Part shown: positions 48,700-58,300 of the stretch, one piece after another
Position numbering within the stretch: position 1 is the stretch's first letter
Layout of the letters: each line of letters starts with the position of its first letter
DNA from: Kaistella soli
GTDB lineage: Bacteria; Bacteroidota; Bacteroidia; Flavobacteriales; Weeksellaceae
Length of the DNA stretch: 64,000 nt
Assembly (NCBI RefSeq): GCF_019038595.1
Contig: NZ_JAHOPF010000003.1
Span: 124,001 to 188,000, forward strand
Direction of reading: 5' to 3'
The notes under the pieces: generated by a model
What the model was told of the DNA's origin: nothing
Database searches by the model: none
Seen by the model: only the letters and a program-made list of their open reading frames with translations
Made by a program: the position numbers and the translations under genes

Positions 48700-51600
48700 A
48701 TGATTGTTCCTGTGTTGCGAAAGCTTTTTGCTTTTATTTTTTTTAGTTCTTTTCTGTCACTTTTACAGGCGCAGACGCTGGTAACACTTTCTACTCCAGG
48801 ATCCGGTACGTGGACCGTTCCCTGTGATGTCACAACAATTACTGTTGAAGTGTGGGGCGGTGGCGGTGGCGGACAGGGGGTTAAAGGTAATGGCAGTAGC
48901 GCCACTGGGGGCGGGGGAGCTGGGGGCGGATATGTTAAAGGCACTTTTACGGTAACTCCGGGAACTGCTTATAACTTTAGCGTGGGAAAAGGTGGGGATG
49001 GAACCGAGTCCACCGCAAATAATGGGGAGAGTTCATGGTTTAAAGATTCTGGAACATTGCTCTCTGTAGGCGGTGTAGGTGCAATTGCTTTTGCAAGCAA
49101 TACCGCGGGACAAGGAGTAACTTCGTTAAAGAACGGAAATGTTAATGTGGGTGCCAGCCCTTTATCAACCTACGGAGGTAATGGCGGACATTCTTCCGTC
49201 GGAAATTATAGCGGTGGTGGCGGTTCAAGTGCCGGGGATATTTCAGGAAACAATGCGTCGTTATCTAATGGTGGTGCTGCACCTCCAAATGGATATTCTG
49301 GCGCGAATGGATTAACAGGAAATGTTGTGGGTCAAGATGGTGGCAAGGGAGCAGGCGGTTCAGGAGCTAAAAAGGGAACTGGGAATGCTGTAAACAAGGG
49401 AGGAAAAGGAGGGGACGGCCAAATTATAATTACTTACACAATTTCTTTACCAGGGACACCCACAGCCAGCTCGACTACTTCAAACAGCACAATATTAACC
49501 TGGACGGGACCAGGAACGTACCTCATAGAATATGGCCCTAGCGGCTACCTCCCGGGTACCGGTGCGGTAGCAGGTGCCGGCGGTACCATTGCTACATCCA
49601 GTGCAACTAGTCCATATACTTTAACAGGCTTGGCGGCAGGTACTGCATACGATGTATTTGTGAGGAGAATCAACTGTCCGACGCCAGGGGCTTTCGGTGC
49701 GAATTCTATGAAAGCCAATTTCACCACAACCATTTTTCCCTGTGCCGGATCGCCCATTGGCGGAACAGCTGCACTTAACTCATCCACAGGGTTGCCCACC
49801 TCGTCGTTTAATGCAACGGTATTGGGCGATGCTATTGCAACCGGACTTAGTTATCAGTGGCAGGTGGCTAACAGCACCGGAGGTCCATGGACCGATATTT
49901 CCGGCGCCACCAATGCGGATGCTACTCTTACCGCCATTTCTACACCCGGAATTACCTATTACCGTAGAAAGATCACTTGTGCAAACTCCGGATCATCTTC
50001 GTTTTCTACCGCTGAAAGTTATACTACACAGTACTGCAGTTCAGGCATAACGTCCGGTAAAGAAAGCACCAATTACATTAAAATGGTAAAGTTCATTGGA
50101 ACTATGCATGATACTTCCCAGTCATCTGCTTTCTCCTCGGCACCTGCGGGATACCAGGATTTTACAGGCAATACTGATAAAAGCATACAGGCGCAGGGAA
50201 ACGGAGTTAATGTATATGTTGAAAACCATGATCGAGGAAAGGTTCGCGCCTGGGTTGACTGGGACCGTAACGGTATATTCGACGACAGTTTACCCGAACG
50301 GGTGTATACATCAGCGGGCACTACGATTATTTCTACTACTTTTGGTTTTGAAATCCCTCCTGCAATTCCACCGGGTAACTACGTTATTCGAATTCGGATG
50401 AACACCGCGCCAAATACCATAAATATTGGTCCCTGCGGGAATATAGACTATGCAGGAGAAACTGAAGATTATTCATTTACGGTCGTTGAAAACTGCTCGG
50501 CCACTATTACTTCGATATCCAATCAGATACGAACGGGACCCGGACCTATAACTTTGGAGGCAACCCCTTCCCCCACATCCACAAAGGTCCGATGGTACAG
50601 TGATTTAACAGGTGGCAGCCCTCTTGCTGAAACTGATGTCGTAAGCGGAAAATCATCATGGACACCGACCGTCAGCAGTACGACGGTTTACTATGTTGCA
50701 GCATGGAACGGTACCTGCGAATCTTTGGTCCGCATTCCCGTACGCGCAGTGGTAAGGCCCGTGCCGGTGATTACCTTTACACCGGATACCCCAACTTCCT
50801 GTGGCAGTACTTCCACCGTTAAGATTTCTGCCAGCGGCCAAAATGAAACGAATTATATCATAGAAGAATATTTTGAAAACGGTTTAGGACAATTCACTCA
50901 GGAAATATTAAATTCAAACGGATCCACAACCGACAGTAAAACAAAGTGGCAAATCCGTGCCAGTACCTTTACTCCGAATGAGAAGGTTTGGTTTCCGGCA
51001 ATAGCCTCTGGAACAATAGGAAATAAATTTGTGATGGCCACTTCAGACGTGGGAACTTTTACGGTCGATAATGTGCTTGTTTCCCCAGAAAAAAGCACGG
51101 TCGGCTATTCAAGTCTAACACTCTCGTTCAGGATGTATTATTCCAAATATTCAAATGACGACGTACCTGATCCTGAAGATTACGTAGCTGTCGAAGTTAA
51201 CACTGATGGCGGAACAACATGGAAAGAGGTGGAGAAATTTACCAAAGATGTTGGTTACGGTACTCAGTTTGCGCTTAGAACCATCGATATGTCTTTGTAT
51301 ACAAGTCCTAACTTCAGGTTTAGATTTCGCTACTATGGAAAGTACAAAGATGGTGTTGCCATCGATGATATTGAATTTTACGGGGTTAAACCGCTCACGA
51401 CTACGTTTGCATGGACAAGCAGTGCACCGATTAATGTATATACTGATGCCGCTGCGACCATTCCTTATACCGCAGGCTCCGAGGTGACTACGGTTTATAT
51501 GAATCCCTCGTTGGACCAGAAGGAAAACACCGCCAGCTGGACCATTAACGCGACCGCATCACTCAGTAACGGAACAACCGCATCGGGTACCGTAATTATA

Positions 51601-53268
51601 GAAAATAAGAATAAAGTATGGAATGTGCCCGGGCAGAACTGGAACAGCAGCACCTGGAAACCAATTGGTCTGGTGCCCACCATTAATGACTGTGTTTACA
51701 TCAGAACACCGGTTATGATTCCTACAGACATCACCGGATTCGCAAAAGAGATTTATATTTTAAGTGGGGGCAAGCTGACCATCAGTAAAGATTCAGCACT
51801 TAAGGTACAGAACAACTTCACCAATAATGCAGCAGCTACGGATGTTGTAGTAGAATCCGACGGAAGTCTGGTGCAGGTGAATGAAGGCAATACCATCAAT
51901 ACCGGTTCCATTACGGCCCAGCGTACCATTAACCTGTCTGACGGAAGACAGCAGTATAACTATATCCATTCTCCTGTAGAAGGACAGAATTTAAAAACCA
52001 TCTATAAAGGAATTGATTATGTGCTCTATCATAATGAGGCGAATAACTTTTTCTATAGCTCCAGCGGTGCCTATATCAAAGGCCGTGCGCTGGCGGTGAA
52101 AGAGCCCAATAAAACAGGGGTGCCGGGTACGCCGGCTACCGTAACGGCAACGTTCACCGGTTACCCGACGAACGGCGCTTTTACCTATGGCCTTGTCAAC
52201 TCCAATACCGGCAACATGGCCAAAAGGGGATTTAATCTGGTGGGAAATCCTTATCCTTCCAATATGGATCTGATTGAATTTTATAAGATCAACGGCGCCG
52301 CAGCAGGGAACATCAGTGCGACCTTCCATCTTTGGGATAACCGGGCGAACAGCCAAACGGTTCAGATGGGGGATGCCTATGGGCAGCAGGCTTATGCCAT
52401 CTTTAATGCAGTAGACAATACAGGTACATTAGCGACCGGGGATGCAGGGCTGCCGGGAAACAACAGGCCTACGCAGTATATCAAAATGGGCCAGGGCTTT
52501 ATGATTCAGTCTAAAGTGGCCTCACAACAGGTAAAGTTCAATAATACCATCCGTACTACCGATAAGGGAACGGTAAGTTTCTTCGGAAAAGGAGAGCAGG
52601 CAACTGAAAGTTTAATGGACCGTTACTGGCTGAACATGATCACTCCGGGCAACCTGGCAGCACAGATTGCCGTGGTGTATTTTGAGGGCGGAAACAATGC
52701 CTTCTCCGATGATGATTCGTATTCCATGGGGGGATCTGATGCGCTGTACAGTGTCGTAGAGGGTGAGAAGGTTTCCATCAACGGACGCAGCAGTTTTAAG
52801 GACAGCGATGTGGTGCCTTTGGGAACTGCTCATTTTACAGGAGGTAATTATACCCTTACGATACAGGATAAGGAAGGGATATTCGCATCAGGACAGTCCA
52901 TTTATCTTAAAGATAAGCAAACCGGTGTTCTCACTGATTTGAGTCAGGGCAATTATACTTTCGCTGCGAATGCCGGTGAAAGCGCCGGAAGATTCGAAAT
53001 TGTCTACAAACCGGAAATGGTTTTGGCCACAGACGGCGCTGTAAAAGAAGAAATTCAGGTGTACCGTGACGGTAATCACTTTGTGGTGAAATCGCTGTCG
53101 AAGAAGATCAGCAGCCTTGAAGTGTATGATGCTTCCGGAAAACTGATCTCCACCTTGCAGCCGAACAGTATAAAAGCAGTGATCGATGCTGCTTCGCTTG
53201 CGAACGGAATGTATCTTATTAAAATCCATCAGAACGGGGAGGTAACGAGCCGAAAGGTTTTGAAGTAA
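48700..53268 (+). CDS. Gene G, 1,522-residue T9SS cargo protein with glycine-rich and GEVED domains
   Basis: A signal peptide (MIVPVLRKLFAF, cleavage near LLQAQ) leads into a glycine-rich domain at about 35-250, with VEVWGGGGGG and GGGGAGGGYVKG, of the kind found in many bacterial surface proteins. A fibronectin-III-like domain (about 255-350) and a choice-like segment follow. A GEVED domain at about 450-610 includes RAWVDWDRNGIFDD and GETEDYSFTVV, then an Ig-like and an anchor-like domain (VAIDDIEFYG). The shared module starts at about nt 51610 and closely matches gene F. The sorting domain ends NGMYLIKIHQNGEVTSRKVLK. Export through the T9SS is expected. Confidence 0.88.
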   Translation: MIVPVLRKLFAFIFFSSFLSLLQAQTLVTLSTPGSGTWTVPCDVTTITVEVWGGGGGGQGVKGNGSSATGGGGAGGGYVKGTFTVTPGTAYNFSVGKGGDGTESTANNGESSWFKDSGTLLSVGGVGAIAFASNTAGQGVTSLKNGNVNVGASPLSTYGGNGGHSSVGNYSGGGGSSAGDISGNNASLSNGGAAPPNGYSGANGLTGNVVGQDGGKGAGGSGAKKGTGNAVNKGGKGGDGQIIITYTISLPGTPTASSTTSNSTILTWTGPGTYLIEYGPSGYLPGTGAVAGAGGTIATSSATSPYTLTGLAAGTAYDVFVRRINCPTPGAFGANSMKANFTTTIFPCAGSPIGGTAALNSSTGLPTSSFNATVLGDAIATGLSYQWQVANSTGGPWTDISGATNADATLTAISTPGITYYRRKITCANSGSSSFSTAESYTTQYCSSGITSGKESTNYIKMVKFIGTMHDTSQSSAFSSAPAGYQDFTGNTDKSIQAQGNGVNVYVENHDRGKVRAWVDWDRNGIFDDSLPERVYTSAGTTIISTTFGFEIPPAIPPGNYVIRIRMNTAPNTINIGPCGNIDYAGETEDYSFTVVENCSATITSISNQIRTGPGPITLEATPSPTSTKVRWYSDLTGGSPLAETDVVSGKSSWTPTVSSTTVYYVAAWNGTCESLVRIPVRAVVRPVPVITFTPDTPTSCGSTSTVKISASGQNETNYIIEEYFENGLGQFTQEILNSNGSTTDSKTKWQIRASTFTPNEKVWFPAIASGTIGNKFVMATSDVGTFTVDNVLVSPEKSTVGYSSLTLSFRMYYSKYSNDDVPDPEDYVAVEVNTDGGTTWKEVEKFTKDVGYGTQFALRTIDMSLYTSPNFRFRFRYYGKYKDGVAIDDIEFYGVKPLTTTFAWTSSAPINVYTDAAATIPYTAGSEVTTVYMNPSLDQKENTASWTINATASLSNGTTASGTVIIENKNKVWNVPGQNWNSSTWKPIGLVPTINDCVYIRTPVMIPTDITGFAKEIYILSGGKLTISKDSALKVQNNFTNNAAATDVVVESDGSLVQVNEGNTINTGSITAQRTINLSDGRQQYNYIHSPVEGQNLKTIYKGIDYVLYHNEANNFFYSSSGAYIKGRALAVKEPNKTGVPGTPATVTATFTGYPTNGAFTYGLVNSNTGNMAKRGFNLVGNPYPSNMDLIEFYKINGAAAGNISATFHLWDNRANSQTVQMGDAYGQQAYAIFNAVDNTGTLATGDAGLPGNNRPTQYIKMGQGFMIQSKVASQQVKFNNTIRTTDKGTVSFFGKGEQATESLMDRYWLNMITPGNLAAQIAVVYFEGGNNAFSDDDSYSMGGSDALYSVVEGEKVSINGRSSFKDSDVVPLGTAHFTGGNYTLTIQDKEGIFASGQSIYLKDKQTGVLTDLSQGNYTFAANAGESAGRFEIVYKPEMVLATDGAVKEEIQVYRDGNHFVVKSLSKKISSLEVYDASGKLISTLQPNSIKAVIDAASLANGMYLIKIHQNGEVTSRKVLK

Positions 53269-53290
53269 GACCGTTTTTTGAACACAACAA

Positions 53291-53322
53291 ATCCCAAACC
53301 TTTAGCGTTTGGGATTTTTTTT
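53291..53322 (+). terminator. Terminator of gene G
   Basis: 9-bp perfect stem ATCCCAAAC/GTTTGGGAT with a 7-nt loop and eight T residues. Confidence 0.92.
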
Positions 53323-53700
53323 CTGCCTTTGTGTTTGCTATCCACGGAAGATTTTTTACAAAGAAGGTGGTGTTTGCGATCATTTTCCTATCTTTACTTC
53401 TGATTGACGTACAGCAGGTTAATTCTTTCACACCTGTTGCTAAACTGCTTTTTTTCATCAGTTAAATCTTTTCTATCCCTTTTCCAAAAGCATATTACAG
53501 AGGTTGAGCCGTAGTTCACCCATAGTTGACCCGTAGTTTGGCCATACTTTGTTCGAGGTTTGTTCGAGGACTGTTCGGGAACTGTTTGTAAAAAGGGGTG
53601 TTTTCCGGGAGAAACCCCAGACCGTTCCCGAACCAAGGCGGGAGAAAGACAGAAGTGATTTTACCTTTCCGAAAGATCCCGTTACTTAATATCATTCATT
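53323..53700. other. Intergenic region between G and the sorting-domain remnant
   Basis: No convincing gene. The region is dominated by the 11-bp repeat tract at 53503-53590; the ORFs that cross it on the minus strand look spurious. Confidence 0.5.
53503..53590 (+). repeat. Eight degenerate tandem 11-bp repeats
   Basis: In register from 53503: GTTGAGCCGTA, GTTCACCCATA, GTTGACCCGTA, GTTTGGCCATA, CTTTGTTCGAG, GTTTGTTCGAG, GACTGTTCGGG, AACTGTTTGTA. It has the same period as the tract at 36881 but a different sequence. Confidence 0.88.
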
Positions 53701-53940
53701 ATGAATACTGTTCCCGGAAAATTATACCGCAGTAGTGGGGACGGTACCGATTTTGTGGTGAAAGCCAAGTCGAGAAAAATCACAGACCTGCAGGTGTAAG
53801 ATGCTTCGGGAAAGTTAATTTTCAGGACTCGGCCGAACAGTGTAAAAACAGTTATTGATGCTGCAGCACTGGCGAGCGGAATGTATCTTATTGAAATCAA
53901 TCAGAACGGTGAGGTGACGAGTCGAAAGGTGCTGAAATAA
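53701..53940 (+). pseudogene. Remnant of a T9SS sorting domain with an in-frame stop
   Basis: In one frame from 53701 to 53940 the DNA encodes only the last part of the shared module (DGTDFVVKAKSRKITDLQV, stop, DASGKLIF..., ending NGEVTSRKVLK). The TAA at 53797-53799 replaces the Tyr codon of the family motif VYDASGK. There is no signal peptide or upstream module. It is followed by its own terminator, as an intact gene of the array would be. It resembles the end of gene G (KAVIDAASLANGMYLI against KTVIDAAALASGMYLI). It is probably a leftover of a lost paralog or of a partial duplication. Confidence 0.9.
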
Positions 53941-53960
53941 GTCCGTTTTTGAATACAATA

Positions 53961-53988
53961 ATCCCAAGCCTTATGGTTTGGGATTTTG
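53961..53988 (+). terminator. Terminator after the sorting-domain remnant
   Basis: 10-bp stem with one G.T pair, ATCCCAAGCC/GGTTTGGGAT, TTAT loop and a broken T-run. Confidence 0.8.
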
Positions 53989-54018
53989 TTTTATCCAGGT
54001 GTACTGAGTCTTTTTAAG

Positions 54019-54193
54019 AAAACCAAATTCATTTCCCCCGGCCCTTACTTCGGCAGGCTCAGCATAAAAAAGGGAGTGAATTTGGTTTTTTAAGGAATCC
54101 CGTTTTTTATCATTGGCAGATTCTTTCGTTTCTATCTCTTTTAAAAAATTCCAACAGGCTCCCTTTAGGGTTGGGGTAGAACTGTTGGGATTT
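54019..54193. repeat. Tandem duplication, copy 1 (about 175 bp)
   Basis: Near-identical to 54224-54396. Each copy contains an inverted repeat ACCAAATTCA/TGAATTTGGT about 50 bp apart and a shared 3' part ending ACTGTTGGGATTT. ORFs on the minus strand across both copies lack any recognisable family. Confidence 0.9.
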
Positions 54194-54223
54194 GTTTTTC
54201 GTTTATGCTCAGTCTGTTGAATA

Positions 54224-54396
54224 AAAACCAAATTCATTTCCCCCGGCCCTTACTTCGGCAGGCTCAGCATAAAAAAGGGAGTGAATTTGGTTTTTTAAGG
54301 AAGTCTTGTTTTTTATCGGCAGATTCTTTCGTTTCTATCTCTTTTAAAAAATTCCAGCAGGCTCCCTTTTAGGGTTGGGGTAGAACTGTTGGGATT
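54224..54396. repeat. Tandem duplication, copy 2 (about 173 bp)
   Basis: Second copy of the element at 54019, with small indels (about 205 bp offset at the start and 203 at the end). The internal inverted repeat is kept. This suggests a non-coding mobile or REP-like element rather than a gene. Confidence 0.9.
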
Positions 54397-55034
54397 TTTT
54401 TTGGACATCATGCGGGCTTTGGGAAAGAGAGGGTTTGGAGGTCCTTAAAAAAACTTTGTCAAAGTACTCTGATTCTGCTCTAGAACTTTGAGAAAGTGGG
54501 GCAGGCAATTGAAGTATCCAGTTGTTTCAGGCGGGTGGTGGGCAATTCAGGTCGGCATAAACTGCGGGAGGCTATTCTTAGGGGTGGGAGGATCCTGTCC
54601 TGGGATATCACTGAAACATACAGTTCCGGCGAATGCAAAACTTCAGAAAAATAACAGCGAATCTTTGATTTCAGATCGGAGCGAAGGGAGTGAAGAATGT
54701 ATGGGTGAGATCCCTCGTTTCCTCGGGATAACAACGCGCGGTACGACAACGTGTGTCTTGTATATATTGTGTCGGGATTGCAATGCGCTTTGGATGGAAT
54801 GTTGCGGGATGACTGTTATTCATTGTTTTTTATAGAGTGGCGGATATTTTTTAAGTATTTTGTTAAGTTTTTAGGAATTTAAACACATTGTCCCGTATTG
54901 ATGTATTAATGAAAAGGTATTGTTAATGCGGTTTTATTGTGTTTTTTACTTTTTAAAATGGTTTGTGATGATAAATGGTTAATAAATAATTAAAAATATT
55001 ATTTAAAATTTATTATTTGAATTATAAAAAAATG
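54397..55034. other. Intergenic region upstream of gene H
   Basis: No gene I can support. ORFs of 89 and 115 residues on opposite strands at 54480-54835 overlap each other and show no family features; the region may be a decayed dispersed repeat. From 54840 it becomes very AT-rich up to the H promoter. Confidence 0.45.
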
Positions 55035-55362
55035 TAATTTTGCTTCCCCAACAAGTGGGAACACAATTAAAAAAAATATTTAGCAACTGATGTTTACAAC
55101 TCTATTTTCGAATAGCAGTACCATTTTTGGGCTGCATACGGATCTCCTGTCCGTCACCTTTCAATCTAAGAAAAACCTTTTTGCCCTGAAACGCAGAAAC
55201 TAAAGATTTCTGTTGATATCCTGTGCAATTTCGCGAGCCCCTGTGCTTTAGATTACCTTATTACAACACCTTTTTTATATGAAAAACTTTACTTTTTTCA
55301 GTTTTGCCACGGGCAAAAAACTTTACGCTTCTTTTTTATCGGCTTTTGTAACAAAAACTGAT
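55035..55362 (+). promoter_or_regulatory. Promoter and leader of gene H
   Basis: TAATTTTG at 55035-55042, followed by a TTCCC/GGGAA hairpin at 55044-55061 at the likely 5' end. A 37-codon ORF at 55090-55203 begins MFTTLFSNSS. An in-frame ATG at 55279 would extend protein H by 28 residues without a signal-like sequence. Confidence 0.45.
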
Positions 55363-58300
55363 ATGAAAAAATTTTCACAGTCTATAAAAGTATTGCTGGT
55401 GGTACTTTTCGTTGTTTTGGGTGCTATTTTAAAAGCGCAATCTAACCATACCGTAACCTTCACCGGTAATGCTGCCGATTTTAATGTTGGTGAAAAATTT
55501 AGTGCAGCAGCAGGTAATACTGATTATTACATCACCTTCGATGCAACTTATATGTATTTTGGCGCTTTTCGCACCAGCGGTACTTTTGGCGCTAATGATA
55601 ATTTGGCCATTTACATTGATGCCGATCCCAGGAATGCGCCTACTACTGCAGGAAATGGTTCAGTCTCAGGCAAAGCGTACAATGGCGTTACAGCCAGTTT
55701 ACCATTTAAAGCTGACTATTCTTCGTACACGGAACAGGGTGTAACTGATCCTTTAAATAAGTTTAACGGTTCATGGGCTTCAACTGGAGTTATCCCTACG
55801 GTTTTTACCGGAACAACCGTTCGCGAAGTTAGAATCGCCTTAGCAGATTTGGGAAATCCTGCCTCAGTGTATGTTACCATGTGGATGGGCTATGCAGGTG
55901 GATTATATTCTAATGCGCCGGGAACTGATGTTGCGGCTTCTGCAACACCCACAATCGCAGGTTATTTTGGCTCATTCCCAGTTTATAAATCTGGTGTGAA
56001 TCCTGTTACTTTTAGAACACAAAATACTTCTGCTGCTACTGGTGGAGGTACTGCAATAAGTAATTTGACTATTAGCAGTACAGGAACAATAGCTGCAGGA
56101 GATTATGGAGATGTGACAATTCTTGGTGCAGCAGCTGTAATAGGGACTTTAGGCGGTAATACATCAATTACAGGAACGTTATCTGTAGGAACTGGTTTTG
56201 CTAACCGATTGAATTTAGGTTCAAAGACCTTGTTTGTTGGAGGTCGAGGTATAGGAGGAAGCGCAGGACAATTAAGCATTAATGGAACTAGTGGGACACC
56301 AATTGATACATCTTCAAATGGTACAATATCATTTTTAGGGAATGGTCTTGTATTGGGCACTGCCAGTAACGCGACTGTAGATATTATTCCTTCTGGTACA
56401 ACTTTTATAACAACTGGTGCTTTAGATCTTGGCGCTGTAGGTGGAGCAACAAGAAAATCTGGAATTTACGGAACACTACAAATCAATTCGGGTGGCTCAA
56501 TCATAACAAACGCCCCAAATTACCAAGCGGGTTCCACTTTAATATATAATACTGGTGGTTCTTACGGAGCAGGACTTGAGTGGACAACAGCTTCGCCATC
56601 AACACAAGGAGTTCCTTTTGCAGTAACATTACAAGGTAATACAGCAGTACACTTTGGTTCTTCCTCTGCTTATAGACAAGCTAATGGTTTGGTAACAATA
56701 AACTCAGGTTCTTCCTTGACCTTATCATCACTTGCAGGGGGCGATCTAAGGATAGGTGGGGGTGCCGGAACAGGATTAACCAACAGTGGAACTTTCAATA
56801 CCAATGGAAGAGCACTGTGGTGGGTAGGTACTGGTGCAGGAATTTATACTAAAACTGGTGGTGGAACAGAGAATTTAGATGTTTTCATTCATAACAGTAC
56901 CGCTACTCTCAACCTCGCAGCTTCTCCAAATGCAACAAATTGGAATATGCTCAGTTCGGGTATTACAACAGCCTCTGCCGTACAAATGCAGTCTTCAGGA
57001 GCATTAAATTTAGATGCAAATACTTTAACAATTCCGAATAACGGGACTATTTATGTAACGGGTGGTTCTTCAACAATCAGCGGTAATAGTCCAGCTACGC
57101 CAGGAATTATTAATTTTGCAGGTGTTGGCAGTGTTACACCTGTAACTACGGGAACCAGCACGATCACAACCACAGCCAACACAAGAGTTCAGACAGGAAG
57201 TCAATTGATTATTGGAGGTACGGCCGCAACGCCAGCTTTAAGTGTTGCAGGAGTATTTAGATTAAATCAAGGCGGTTCTGTTGATAATGCGGCTCAACCT
57301 ATAAAATATAATGCAGGAAGTACTTTAGAATATAACCAAACAAGTGGCACTTATGGCGTACAGGCAACAGAATGGCCTGCAACGAACGGTCCTACAAATG
57401 TTACTCTAATCAATAATGGTGGGGCAGGTGTAAATTTTGGGAATAACAATATTACCGCCCGTACGATTGCAGGAACATTAACTTTAGGCCTCAACCAAAG
57501 TTTAAGTTTAACAGGAAGCGGTACCCCTAATCTGACTGTATTAAATACGACAGCCGCAGCAAACTCCCTTGTTAGTGGAAGTGGTAATTATACTCAGTCT
57601 GCAACCGGTACTTTTACAACTGCCAATACGGGAGGAGTTGACGGTACGGTGACCACGTCCGGAACTAAAACATTTGTAGCAACAAATAATTTCACTTTTA
57701 ATAACGCAATTGCTTCGCAGGTTGCCGGTTCGTTAATGCCTACTACAATTAACAACTTGGTAATTAATAATCCTACAATAGGAACTGGAACTACTTTATC
57801 TAGTAATACACTTTTAATTAACGGTACTACAACTTTAACGGCAGGTGCATTGGTATTGCCAACTGCCGCTGGAAACTTAGTCACTTTTACGGGAGCGATT
57901 GGGGGAACAACTGGAACACTCACAGGAAGTTCTACTTCCAATATCAGCACCAATTCACTTTCCGGTACTTTTAATTTAGGGTTTACGGTAGGTGGACAAG
58001 CGTTAAATAACTGGACTTTAGGGTTAAATGCTTTTGGTAGTAGTGCAACAAACGGTTTAGCAACACCGGTTAGTATATCGGGAACTTTTACACAACCTAC
58101 GATTAATAGTGATTTTTATTCAACAAGTACTGGTGCGATGACTATTTTAAGTGGTGCAACCTATGACGAGCAAGCCAACGCATGGTATAGGGGTGCAGGA
58201 TCTCTAAATATAAATAGTGGAGCAACTTTTAAAATCAATGCACCAAGTGGTTTATTTGCCACTTCCGCTACTGGAGCAGTTCAAACAATAGGATTTAGAA

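Noticed and set aside
53394-54237. Minus-strand ORFs of 79-88 codons across the repeats
   Set aside because: They span the 11-bp tract and the 175-bp duplication, overlap each other and have no recognisable domain or start signal.
54480-54835. Overlapping ORFs on both strands (89 and 115 codons)
   Set aside because: They cover the same DNA in opposite directions, with no domain and no promoter; more likely a decayed dispersed repeat.
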